Below, one piece after another: positions 1-8,290 of a stretch of DNA of 63,516 nt. The position numbers were made by a program, and so were the translations under genes. The stretch is from Rhodothermaceae bacterium (GTDB lineage Bacteria; Bacteroidota; Rhodothermia; Rhodothermales; Bin80), in the NCBI GenBank assembly GCA_009838195.1, contig VXSC01000038.1, forward strand, positions 1 to 63,516, written 5' to 3'. The first letter of the stretch is position 1, and every line of letters begins with the position of its first letter. Under the pieces are notes generated by a model. It was not told where the DNA came from. It did not search any database and saw nothing but the letters and a program-made list of their open reading frames with translations.

Positions 1-11
1 AGACCCTTCAT
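1..11 (-). other. possible 5' end of another minus-strand gene
   Basis: On the minus strand an ATG at 11-9 is preceded at a suitable distance by AGGTGG, which resembles a ribosome binding site, and the frame runs off the left edge after three codons. It would follow the RNA ligase gene in the same direction about 60 bases after its stop, so the two could be co-transcribed. Too little is present to identify a product. Confidence 0.25.
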
Positions 12-72
12 GACACCACCTATCCGGCTATCAACTATTTTTCGGGCAAGCACTATTTACCGGTAATGATGG

Positions 73-1131
73 TTATCCTGTGATGACTTGGTGTTTAAAC
101 ATTTGCACCGTCAGGCTACTTACAATTTTACGATCCTCCTTGGCAAACTCACAGCCCTCCTCATCTTGTATATCCTCCATCATTGCTTTGATTACCAGCG
201 GGATCGTCTTGCCCAACGATTCAACAGTATCCAGCTCTTCTTCCGTAACAGCGCCTTCCTGGAGTAATCCTTGGAGTACATGATGTAATCGTTCTTCTGT
301 GACATGCACAGCATATTCACTTTTCAGAGGTTCTTTCCATGTCTTCTTTACCTTGGTTTCCATAAACGGCTTAGACTTAACTTTTAAGTACCAAGGATAC
401 GTAGTTGGATGATAAGGCGAGATCACATATCCTTCGCTGACTCCTTCCTCGTTATTTGCTTTGGTAGGCTGAACAGGAGCAAAGTTCGGATCAAGTTCAA
501 GAATCTCTCTCAGAGGACGGACAGTCTTCAATAATGGGACTAGTTTGCACTTAGACGGAAACCCTATTTTATTCATAAAAACATATTTTAGAAAGTCATA
601 GCCCAATGCGAGACGAATGAGATTGCCATTCTCCACATACTGGATATGCATATCGTAGAAGAATACATCCAATCCATCAAAGTCCCAGGTGAAACGCCTC
701 TGCATTGAGTTTCCAACCAGTTCTCCAAAGAAGGCAATATCAAGGACACAATCAGCATCAATAGGAGAAACCAGATGCGAATGGGGAGACGTTTTTGAGT
801 GATTTAGAACATACTCTAATGGATTGTCTTGTTTCCAGTACTCTAGGAATGCTACGAGCGGTTCACTAAACTTCATCGCTTGTGGATGCTTATGCCAATC
901 GTCAAGTTCAGAGCTTCGCTGACCAATATAGAACTTCCCCTCTCTCCATCCCATCTTGAAGTTCTCGCCATCCAGTTTCTCCGTAGCAATTGCCTTTATC
1001 TCACCAGATTCAATCTCTGTATTTATACGAGATAATATCTCTGGATCAAAATAGCGGGACAGTTGTCCGTTATAGGCTTGGATTCCTCTACGTACCGTAT
1101 TCTTGTGATTAGAGATCTTAAAGAATTTCAT
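73..1131 (-). CDS. Rnl2-like RNA ligase family protein
   Basis: Predicted ATP-dependent RNA ligase (352 aa), a nucleotidyltransferase that forms a covalent lysyl-AMP intermediate and seals RNA ends. All core motifs are readable in order: motif I EKLDGEN around residues 51-57 with Lys52 as the likely adenylated residue, motif III FFGELVG near 134-140, motif IIIa around DVFFYDMH (155-162), motif IV SEGYVI (232-237) and motif V WYLKVKSKPF (247-256). About 100 further residues form a C-terminal helical region rich in Glu and Lys. The KxDGxN form and the order of motifs fit the Rnl2 branch rather than DNA ligase. It is divergent from trpF with 174 bases between them, and no RNA end-healing enzyme is seen nearby, so the substrate is unknown. 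Confidence 0.8.
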   Translation of the reverse strand: MKFFKISNHKNTVRRGIQAYNGQLSRYFDPEILSRINTEIESGEIKAIATEKLDGENFKMGWREGKFYIGQRSSELDDWHKHPQAMKFSEPLVAFLEYWKQDNPLEYVLNHSKTSPHSHLVSPIDADCVLDIAFFGELVGNSMQRRFTWDFDGLDVFFYDMHIQYVENGNLIRLALGYDFLKYVFMNKIGFPSKCKLVPLLKTVRPLREILELDPNFAPVQPTKANNEEGVSEGYVISPYHPTTYPWYLKVKSKPFMETKVKKTWKEPLKSEYAVHVTEERLHHVLQGLLQEGAVTEEELDTVESLGKTIPLVIKAMMEDIQDEEGCEFAKEDRKIVSSLTVQMFKHQVITG

Positions 1132-1305
1132 CTATTCATAAGTACAATTAAGCATAAACCCCTTATAAAACTACTACATTGTGCATTTTGGTCATGTACC
1201 AGACCGGCCGGCGGTTTTGCAACTATACCGCCCAGCGAAAATTCAAGGGATCCCGGTGAACCGCTAAGAAAGCCCTCGCATAGAAGTTGATTCCGCGATA
1301 AACTG

Positions 1306-1947
1306 ATGTCGTGTAAAGTAAAAATTTGTGGACTGACGACTCTGGCGGATGCACGATTTTGTGCCGGAGCCGGAACTGATTACCTAGGTTTCATCCAGCA
1401 TCTTCCTAGCCCACGATATATTCCGCCGGAAAAGGCAAACGAGATCAAGGAATGGATCTACGGTCCGCAAACGGTTGGAGTATTCGTGAATGCGGATGCA
1501 GAAACGGTCAATCAAAGCTGCGAAACCGCACGATTTGATCTGATCCAATTGCATGGAGATGAGTCTCCGGCGTACTGCAGACGTATGACACGCCCGATCA
1601 TTAAGGCATTTCCTGTCCGGCCCAATGACACCGTCCGGTCACTTTCAAGAATTCTGACCGCCTATGAGGATTGTGTAGAGACCTTCCTCCTGGATACTTG
1701 GCATCCTGATTTGCCCGGTGGAACAGGAAAATCTTTTGACTGGAGTGTTGCAAAGGATCTAGCATCCGATTTTCCCATTATCTTAGCAGGTGGTCTAGAC
1801 GTTGACAATGTTCAAGATGCTCTGGAAACTGTGTCCCCATGGGGTATGGATGTATCCAGCGGGCTTGAGGATGCCCCGGGGCGTAAAAACTTTGACTTGG
1901 TAACCAAATTCTTTGACTTAATTTCGGAGAATGATCCCGACCTATAA
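1306..1947 (+). CDS. trpF: phosphoribosylanthranilate isomerase TrpF
   Basis: Catalyses the Amadori rearrangement of N-(5-phosphoribosyl)anthranilate in tryptophan synthesis. The 213 aa length and TIM-barrel landmarks fit the family: KICGLT at residues 6-11 with Cys8 as the catalytic general base, QLHGDES in the middle, LLDTW with the catalytic Asp, and the phosphate-binding AGGLD followed by DVSSGLE near the C terminus. It is the first gene of a trpF-trpB-trpA block and overlaps trpB by 17 bases, indicating translational coupling. The earlier pathway genes (trpE, G, D, C) are not in the window. No convincing Shine-Dalgarno sequence precedes the ATG. Confidence 0.95.
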   Translation: MSCKVKICGLTTLADARFCAGAGTDYLGFIQHLPSPRYIPPEKANEIKEWIYGPQTVGVFVNADAETVNQSCETARFDLIQLHGDESPAYCRRMTRPIIKAFPVRPNDTVRSLSRILTAYEDCVETFLLDTWHPDLPGGTGKSFDWSVAKDLASDFPIILAGGLDVDNVQDALETVSPWGMDVSSGLEDAPGRKNFDLVTKFFDLISENDPDL

Positions 1948-3121
1948 CGCACCAAATGAGAACGGACGCTTCGGTCCATACGGAGGAGCATTTGTTCCTG
2001 AGATCTTGATTCCCGAGTTACAAGCCGTCCAAGCGGCCTTTGAGCAATCTTGGACTGATCCAGAATTTCAGAATCAGTATCTGCACCTGCTTAAAACTTA
2101 TGTTGGACGCCCCACTGCCCTAACCCTCGCCGAACGGCTGAGTGACGAGCTCGGCACAGGACGAATCTTCCTGAAACGTGAAGATCTATGTCATACCGGG
2201 GCCCATAAGATTAATAATACCATTGGGCAGATCTTGCTCGCCCGCAGAATGGGAAAAACACGAATCATCGCGGAGACAGGTGCAGGGCAGCACGGTGTCG
2301 CTACTGCTACGGTTGCCGCCCGGTTTGGACTCCAATGCGTCGTCTATATGGGAGCCGAAGATATGAAGCGCCAGGCCCTGAACGTAGCTCGCATGCAACT
2401 GTTGGGAGCGGAAGTCCGCTCGGCAACGAGCGGGAGTCAAACCCTCAAGGATGCCACGAATGAAGCGATCCGTGACTGGGTTTCGAACCCGTCAGACACC
2501 TTCTATATCATCGGATCGGTCGTTGGACCACATCCATATCCAATGATGGTACGAACATTTCATAATGTCATCGGGGAAGAGGTTCAACGTCAACTAATGG
2601 AAATGACTGGTAGAAATACCCCCGACGTGTTGGTGGCCTGCGTTGGAGGAGGTTCAAATGCTATTGGGATGTTTTACCCATTCATCGACCATCCTGAAGT
2701 GCAGATGTTTGGCGTCGAAGCGGCAGGAGAAGGGCTTAACGGAAAACATGCCGCTACACTTTCACGAGGAACTGTCGGAGTGCTTCATGGAGCGATGAGT
2801 TATCTCTTGCAGGATGAGGACGGACAGATCTCGCTCGCACATTCGATTTCTGCAGGGCTAGATTACCCAGGTGTCGGACCAGAGCATTCGTGGCTGATGG
2901 ACCTTGGTCGAGTGACTTACCTTACCGAGACAGATGAGGCTGCCCTGAGAGGTGTTACCCTCTTATCAAAAACAGAAGGAATCATTCCAGCCCTCGAAAC
3001 GGCACATGCCATCGCAGCACTTGAAAAAATTGTGCCCGAGATTGCACCCGAGTCAATTATTGTGGTAAACTGTTCCGGGCGTGGAGACAAGGACATGCAA
3101 ACCATCATGGATCATTTATGA
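1931..3121 (+). CDS. trpB: tryptophan synthase beta chain TrpB
   Basis: PLP-dependent beta subunit that joins indole and serine to give tryptophan in the cytosolic alpha2-beta2 complex. The 396 aa length is normal. The N-terminal [13 protein letters not shown] is the family signature, HKINN around residue 92 carries the PLP lysine (Lys93), GGGSNAIG near residue 236 binds the PLP phosphate, and GRGDKD lies at the C terminus. The start overlaps the end of trpF and the stop overlaps the trpA start (ATGA at 3118-3121), so the three genes are read as one coupled unit. This is the common TrpB1 type, found next to trpA. Confidence 0.97.
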   Translation: MIPTYNAPNENGRFGPYGGAFVPEILIPELQAVQAAFEQSWTDPEFQNQYLHLLKTYVGRPTALTLAERLSDELGTGRIFLKREDLCHTGAHKINNTIGQILLARRMGKTRIIAETGAGQHGVATATVAARFGLQCVVYMGAEDMKRQALNVARMQLLGAEVRSATSGSQTLKDATNEAIRDWVSNPSDTFYIIGSVVGPHPYPMMVRTFHNVIGEEVQRQLMEMTGRNTPDVLVACVGGGSNAIGMFYPFIDHPEVQMFGVEAAGEGLNGKHAATLSRGTVGVLHGAMSYLLQDEDGQISLAHSISAGLDYPGVGPEHSWLMDLGRVTYLTETDEAALRGVTLLSKTEGIIPALETAHAIAALEKIVPEIAPESIIVVNCSGRGDKDMQTIMDHL

Positions 3122-3924
3122 GTTCCCGGTTGCCTTCCACACTGTACTCGCTCAAATTGAAGGGTGAGAAAGCCATGGGAATCTTTCTGACAAGTGGATT
3201 TCCCGATCCCTCGGCGACCAGCCTGCTCTTGGATGCGGTTGATCAGGGGGGGGCTGACTTCATCGAATTGGGGATGCCTCACAGTGATCCTCTTGCAGAA
3301 GGCTTGCCGATCCAGCATTCCAGTACCTGTGCATTGCAGGCTGGCGTCACCATGCAGAAGACACTAGAAGCTGTTACCGCCTTCAGGAAACACAGTGATA
3401 CACCGCTCTTGCTGATGGGCTACATTAACCCAATTCTCCGTTTTGGTATGGAAGAGTTTTGTAAGCAGGCTGCTAGTGCAGGTGCAGATGGATTAATCAT
3501 TCCTGATCTGCCCCCTCAGGAGTCATCCCCGCTCCGAGAAGAGGCACAAAAAAATGACTTGAGCATGGTGTTCCTGGTTGCACCGAACACTCCAACCGAG
3601 CGCATGGAGGAGATTGATCGCATGTCCGATGGATTTGTCTACTGCGTATCAATTACTGGACTAACCGGAACAGGGATTACCGGGCGGATGGATATGATCA
3701 CTACCTATCTCAAACATGCGCGGCAGATTATTACCAAGAATCCGCTTCTTGTAGGTTTTGGGATTCAGACACAAGAAGATGCACACCGGTTGTCAAAATA
3801 TACGGATGGATTTATCGTCGGGTCTGCCGTGGTCAAAGAGATTGAACATCTTTGGGCACGCCCCAACCTCTCGTTAACGGAACGAGGTCGGCTTCTGGCA
3901 CGGTTTGTGCGCTCACTCAAATAA
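3118..3924 (+). CDS. trpA: tryptophan synthase alpha chain TrpA
   Basis: Cleaves indole-3-glycerol phosphate to indole and glyceraldehyde 3-phosphate; the indole is channelled to TrpB. The 268 aa protein has the TIM-barrel landmarks [15 protein letters not shown] near residues 46-60, with the catalytic Glu in IELG, then [11 protein letters not shown] and SITGLTG, and GFGIQ for phosphate binding. At the position of the second catalytic acid (Asp60 of the E. coli enzyme, in LADG) this protein has Glu (LAEG), a conservative change. The start overlaps the trpB stop by four bases. A lipoprotein gene follows after 20 bases, so the transcript may continue. Confidence 0.96.
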   Translation: MSSRLPSTLYSLKLKGEKAMGIFLTSGFPDPSATSLLLDAVDQGGADFIELGMPHSDPLAEGLPIQHSSTCALQAGVTMQKTLEAVTAFRKHSDTPLLLMGYINPILRFGMEEFCKQAASAGADGLIIPDLPPQESSPLREEAQKNDLSMVFLVAPNTPTERMEEIDRMSDGFVYCVSITGLTGTGITGRMDMITTYLKHARQIITKNPLLVGFGIQTQEDAHRLSKYTDGFIVGSAVVKEIEHLWARPNLSLTERGRLLARFVRSLK

Positions 3925-3944
3925 CTCAAAGACAACTAATAATC

Positions 3945-5066
3945 ATGCGATATACCATCCTCATATTCGCTGTGCTGCTGTCTTCCACAGGCTGTGGTGA
4001 AGGAGGATTTCTTGGAAGTGATTTCCGGCCTGATGCCACTGGCCTTGAAGGTCAGATTACTGTTGTGATTGATTCCTCTCTGTGGAATGGATCAGTTGGA
4101 GAAGCACTCCTGAATCATGTGGGCGGTGCAATTGAAACACTTCCAGCCGTGGAACCAGAATTTGACTTGGAACCGGTCAGGCTATCTTCTCAGGATGCCT
4201 TGAATATGGCCCAAGACCGGAAGAACGTGCTTTTTGTGGGTCTGATTTCTGACTCAACTGCCGAAAAGAGTGTTCCAGAAAATGAATATCTGAGCACCCT
4301 GTTCAGTAATGATTCCCTGCGACAGATGATTATGGCCGGATCCCCGGCCCTGGTTGCCAGGCCAAACCACTGGCGTAGAAACCAACTGGTCTATTATCTG
4401 GCAGCAGCTTCCCCCAGTGACCTGATTGCATCCATTGAACAACATTCAGGTCAGCTCAGATATCACTTTAATGAGATAGCAAGACAGCGTCTGCATCGTG
4501 ATATGTTCGATATCGGTCGACAGCATGATTTAGAACAAAGACTGATGAATCGGCATCAATTTGCTGTCCATGGACAACATGATTATTTCATCGCCATTGA
4601 TACCACACAGTTCGTATGGCTTCGCCGCTCACTCACCGATACATGGAGAAGCATGTTCGTGTACTATGAGGAAAATGGGGATCCCTCGAAGTTGAATGAA
4701 GCCTGGATTGTTGAAGCCCGAGACGCACTGACCCAGCGCTATATTGGTGGGACGGCAGGGGGATGGATTGAGGTTGATCGTCGTCGTCCAATGACCACAG
4801 CACAGATCAACTTCAAAAGACGTTACGCGATTGAGTTTCGAGGACTTTGGCATATGGTCGGGGAAGAGAATGGTCGTAAATTCCCCTTCGGAATGGGCGG
4901 CCCCTTCGTGACCTATGCCTTCTATGATGAGCCCAGCGGGAGACTTTATCTAATTGATGGAATGGTGTTCGCACCCAATTTTTCCAAGCGTGAATTCATG
5001 CGGCAAATGGAAGTCATTGCTTACACATTCCGTACCCTTGAAGAGGAGGAAAGTGAGAGTACATAG
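3945..5066 (+). CDS. DUF4837-like lipoprotein
   Basis: Predicted 373 aa lipoprotein. The ATG at 3945 is preferred over an upstream in-frame start inside trpA because it directly begins a signal peptide, RYTILIFAVLLSSTGC, ending in a lipobox-like STGC. The mature part opens with a segment, TVVIDSSLWNGSVG, that resembles the start of DUF4837, a family found mainly in Bacteroidota with no assigned function. The rest is mixed alpha/beta with many charged residues and no other recognised domain. It lies 20 bases after trpA and overlaps the next lipoprotein gene, so it is probably co-transcribed with both. The family call is from memory of sequence style, not a search. Confidence 0.7.
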   Translation: MRYTILIFAVLLSSTGCGEGGFLGSDFRPDATGLEGQITVVIDSSLWNGSVGEALLNHVGGAIETLPAVEPEFDLEPVRLSSQDALNMAQDRKNVLFVGLISDSTAEKSVPENEYLSTLFSNDSLRQMIMAGSPALVARPNHWRRNQLVYYLAAASPSDLIASIEQHSGQLRYHFNEIARQRLHRDMFDIGRQHDLEQRLMNRHQFAVHGQHDYFIAIDTTQFVWLRRSLTDTWRSMFVYYEENGDPSKLNEAWIVEARDALTQRYIGGTAGGWIEVDRRRPMTTAQINFKRRYAIEFRGLWHMVGEENGRKFPFGMGGPFVTYAFYDEPSGRLYLIDGMVFAPNFSKREFMRQMEVIAYTFRTLEEEESEST

Positions 5067-5382
5067 CCGATGCCTTGCAGTAATGCTCGCTCTGTGTGCC
5101 ACAGCTTGTTCTCCGACACCTGAAGAGCTTGGAGTGACGCAGGGCGACAGCCTGATGATTGAGATTATGGTGGATATACATCTGATCAATGCACGTGCTG
5201 AATTGGGATATGGAGTAGATGAACTGTCACTGGATACGATCATTACCCTACACGGTCTTTCCCGAAAAGAGTATGATGACCAGATTGCGTTCTATACCGA
5301 ACATCCAGATACATATTTAGCGGTCTTGAACAAGGTGATGGAGCGTATCGGGCAGGATGCTAGGCTGATCTCTGGTTATTAG
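5053..5382 (+). CDS. DUF4296-like small lipoprotein
   Basis: Small predicted lipoprotein of about 109 aa. The GTG at 5053 is chosen because it gives a short basic N terminus followed by a hydrophobic stretch and a lipobox-like ATAC. An ATG at 5083 is possible but would leave almost no signal peptide. GAGGAGGA lies just upstream, though closer than ideal. The body contains MIEIMVDIHLINA and a later LSRKEYDDQIAFYTEHP, the pattern of the Bacteroidota DUF4296 family, whose function is unknown. It overlaps the preceding lipoprotein gene by 14 bases and is followed 21 bases later by a glycosyltransferase. Start site is uncertain. Confidence 0.65.
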   Translation: MRVHSRCLAVMLALCATACSPTPEELGVTQGDSLMIEIMVDIHLINARAELGYGVDELSLDTIITLHGLSRKEYDDQIAFYTEHPDTYLAVLNKVMERIGQDARLISGY

Positions 5383-5403
5383 CACGAATACGATCCTTAC
5401 CTT

Positions 5404-6444
5404 ATGGAGACCCCACATGTAGCCGTCATCATCGTCTCGTATAATGGGCTCCCAATTGTACAGCAATGCCTTCCAACAGTCGCACAGACAAAGTGGGAAA
5501 ACCTGCAGATTGTATTTGTAGATAATCACTCTTCCGACGATTCTGTCGGCTGGGTAAGAGAGCACTTTCCTAACATTCAAATTCTTTCCAACCCGGACAA
5601 CTGGCTGTTCAGCCGTGCAAATAATGAGGCGATCCGCCAAACTGAGTGCGATTATGTTGCCCTCTTGAACAATGATGTTGCCGTTTCTGATGATTGGCTA
5701 GAGCCCTTGGTAAAGCGTGCAGAAAGCTCTTCCCGCATTGCAGTGCTTCAGCCAAAAATTTTACAGTTCCACCGAAGGAGTCATTTTGAGTATGCAGGAG
5801 CCAGTGGAGGATTTCTTGACCAGCTTGGATACCCACTAGCACGTGGTCGTATTTTTGAGCATACTGAAGAAGATGTGGGGCAATATGATACGTCGATAGG
5901 GATTGACTGGGCAAGTGGTGCCGCCATGCTGCTGCGACGCAGTGCACTGGATGACGTGGGACTCCTTGATGAGTTTTTTGAACTCCACATGGAAGAAATA
6001 GACCTCTGTTGGCGGCTTCGCCGAGCAGGGTACAAAATTGAAGTGGTCCCCGAAAGCAAAGTATTCCACATAGGTGGTGCCACATTATCAAGAACCAGCC
6101 ACCGCAAACTCTATTACAATATTCGTAACAACATCCTCATGCTGTACAAAAACCTTCCCCCTGTACAATTTAGGGCAGTGTTTTTTCAGAGAGTTATTCT
6201 GGACTATTCAATTGGACTTGCTTGGCTCCTGACAGGAAAGTGGAGACAATCTCTGGCAGTCCTCCGAGGGTATCTTGATGCACACAAAATGAAGCATCAT
6301 TATTCCCCACCAATCAATGCAGCCGCACTTCCCTCTTACCGAGGACGAATTCTTCTGGATTACCTACTCCTGAGGCACCGCCACTTCTCCGATCTGCCTA
6401 TCAAAAGATTAAAAAACACTCCCTCCAGCGGTAATATTCAATGA
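5404..6444 (+). CDS. family 2 glycosyltransferase
   Basis: Predicted GT-A fold glycosyltransferase (346 aa) transferring a sugar from a nucleotide-sugar to a glycan acceptor at the cytoplasmic face of the membrane. The N terminus VAVIIVSYNG and VDNHSSDDS form the nucleotide-binding strand and loop, LLNNDV near residue 85 is the metal-binding DxD-like site, and DWASGAAML plus EEIDLCWRLRRAGY are the acceptor-side and catalytic motifs seen in rhamnosyltransferase-like members. A moderately hydrophobic C-terminal segment (ILDYSIGLAWLLTG) may contact the membrane. It is the last gene of the run starting with trpF. The sugar and acceptor cannot be told from sequence. Confidence 0.88.
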   Translation: METPHVAVIIVSYNGLPIVQQCLPTVAQTKWENLQIVFVDNHSSDDSVGWVREHFPNIQILSNPDNWLFSRANNEAIRQTECDYVALLNNDVAVSDDWLEPLVKRAESSSRIAVLQPKILQFHRRSHFEYAGASGGFLDQLGYPLARGRIFEHTEEDVGQYDTSIGIDWASGAAMLLRRSALDDVGLLDEFFELHMEEIDLCWRLRRAGYKIEVVPESKVFHIGGATLSRTSHRKLYYNIRNNILMLYKNLPPVQFRAVFFQRVILDYSIGLAWLLTGKWRQSLAVLRGYLDAHKMKHHYSPPINAAALPSYRGRILLDYLLLRHRHFSDLPIKRLKNTPSSGNIQ

Positions 6445-6616
6445 GTTCTCTTGATGCGCGTTGACCACTGACCTGCAGTACATTCAGGAATAAATTGGCA
6501 TACTCCGACTTAATTCCAGAGCCTAATAATCGTACTTTCATAGCTTATCTTTTTCCTCTAAGGAAACCAAGCTTTACCTGAAGTTACTAAATTTTACAAC
6601 TAAACTTCTGGGGCAG

Positions 6617-8077
6617 ATGTGGAAATCAATCCAGGACTATGAGCAAAATCCAGAGACCTTGGCTACAAGGGAGATCGAAACTTTAGCTGCGCTTTGGAAT
6701 GAACAACGAAATAAGTTGTCTGATGTGGGAGAATTTGACAGACGCATCAATCGAAAGTGGGCTATTGAAACTGGATTAATTGAACGTCTATATTCTCTAG
6801 ACCGTGGTACGACCGAAATCCTGATTCAAAGAGGTTTGAACTCAGCATTGCTTCCCCATCGAATATCCAGAGGAGAGGCGGAGTATACAATTGCAATGAT
6901 CAGCGATCAGCAGGATGCGATTGAAGGTATTTTTTCATTCGTAAGGCAAGATCGTGAATTGTCAACAAGCCTCATCAAAGAATTACACACAGTATTTACA
7001 AGGAACCAAAGGACTACTGAAGCAAGAGACCAGTTCGGCAATATCATAAAGGTTCATATTGAGCCTGGTCAGTATAAAACTGCTCCCAATAATCCTACCA
7101 GACCCAATGGCCAAGTTCATATCTACTGTCCCCCAGAGCACGTACATTCAGAGATGGATCGATTGATCCATATGCACAGAGAGCATCAATCCCAAAATAT
7201 TTCCCCTGAAGTGGAAGCAGCTTGGCTTCATCATAGATTTACACAAATTCATCCATTTACGGATGGGAACGGGCGTGTCGCCAGAGCATTGGCCACTATG
7301 GTGCTGATTCAAGGAGGAAGTTTTCCCCTAGTCGTTCGTGATGAAAAGCGGTCCGATTACATTGATGCTCTTGAAGAGGCCGATAGAGGGAAATTAGCCC
7401 CCTTGGTAAATTTTTTCGTGTCACTTTTGAAACAGGAATTTATAGATGCCTTTGGAGTTATCAAAGAAACAGAGCGACATCTCAAACTCAGTAAACGGCT
7501 AGAATCTATAAAGGCATTGTTTACCAAATCACAGATTCAATTAGAACGAGAATTGAAAATAACTTTGCAGTACGCCAACGAGTTGCATGATCTTGTAAAG
7601 CTCCGACTGAATGAGATAAAGGAACAGCTACTTGAAATAATCCCAAAGAATTTTATCCTCTATGTTCATGATGCCGATAACGATTCTAAACAAAATTATT
7701 ATTTCCGCCATCAGATCATTGAATCTGCCAGAAAACTTAATTACCATGCAGACACCAGCATTTATCGGTCATGGGTTCGGTTGTGTATAAAAGATTCTGC
7801 TCGCGAATACTCAATTCTAGTTTCATTACATGGAATCGGATATGACTTCAAAGGAGTACTTGTTTGTTCAGTGATTTGGTTTGAAAAGGTTCGTGTTAGT
7901 AGGAACGAATCGGAAATCGGAGACAACATCCCACTGTGTAAAGAGGTTTTTCTGGTCAACTACAAAGATGATCTTCCAGAGGTAAAGCGCCGCTTTGATA
8001 ACTGGCTGGATGCTCCACTTGAAAATGGACTTGCGATCTGGCAGAACACAATTCCCAAAGTTCAGAATCACTCCTAG
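6617..8077 (+). CDS. Fic domain protein (putative AMPylator)
   Basis: Fic proteins transfer AMP or another nucleotide part to hydroxyl side chains of target proteins. The canonical motif HPFTDGNGR is at residues 212-220, with all catalytic and phosphate-binding residues intact. Upstream, around residues 97-105, lies DQQDAIEGI, the place where class II/III Fic proteins carry the inhibitory (S/T)xxxE(G/N) helix; the Glu-Gly is kept but the Ser/Thr position reads Gln. The 486 aa length includes a long C-terminal part (about residues 290-486) with no recognised fold. A weak GGGG element precedes the ATG. It is flanked by non-coding DNA on both sides and is AT-richer than its neighbours, which suggests acquisition. 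No antitoxin gene is adjacent. Confidence 0.88.
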   Translation: MWKSIQDYEQNPETLATREIETLAALWNEQRNKLSDVGEFDRRINRKWAIETGLIERLYSLDRGTTEILIQRGLNSALLPHRISRGEAEYTIAMISDQQDAIEGIFSFVRQDRELSTSLIKELHTVFTRNQRTTEARDQFGNIIKVHIEPGQYKTAPNNPTRPNGQVHIYCPPEHVHSEMDRLIHMHREHQSQNISPEVEAAWLHHRFTQIHPFTDGNGRVARALATMVLIQGGSFPLVVRDEKRSDYIDALEEADRGKLAPLVNFFVSLLKQEFIDAFGVIKETERHLKLSKRLESIKALFTKSQIQLERELKITLQYANELHDLVKLRLNEIKEQLLEIIPKNFILYVHDADNDSKQNYYFRHQIIESARKLNYHADTSIYRSWVRLCIKDSAREYSILVSLHGIGYDFKGVLVCSVIWFEKVRVSRNESEIGDNIPLCKEVFLVNYKDDLPEVKRRFDNWLDAPLENGLAIWQNTIPKVQNHS

Positions 8078-8230
8078 ATCTAGACCATGAGCGTAGCAGC
8101 TACCTCTGTCCGATCCTCTGCTCATGGTACTCTAACTGTCGGTTCTATCACAATTTGCGCATCATCAGTTTTGCGTCAACTACGTAACTGAACTTCCCCC
8201 TATTTTGCTTTTTTGGGGGGTACAATTTTC
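8078..8230. other. spacer between fic and the insertion sequence, with two inverted repeats
   Basis: No gene is seen. ACCATGAGC at 8084-8092 is matched by its reverse complement at 8120-8128 just after the fic stop, a possible but T-tract-less terminator. A second, C5/G6 stem at 8196-8200 and 8215-8220 encloses a T-rich loop close to the left end of the insertion sequence. Confidence 0.4.
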
Positions 8231-8290
8231 TCTGGGGATTCGGGGATATTTTTGAAAAATTGACTGCTTCTGGCCGGGTAGTTCGGTGGT

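Noticed and set aside
5609..6107. Minus-strand frames opposite the glycosyltransferase
   Set aside because: They are antisense to a well-supported GT2 gene and rich in Cys and His in an unnatural way.
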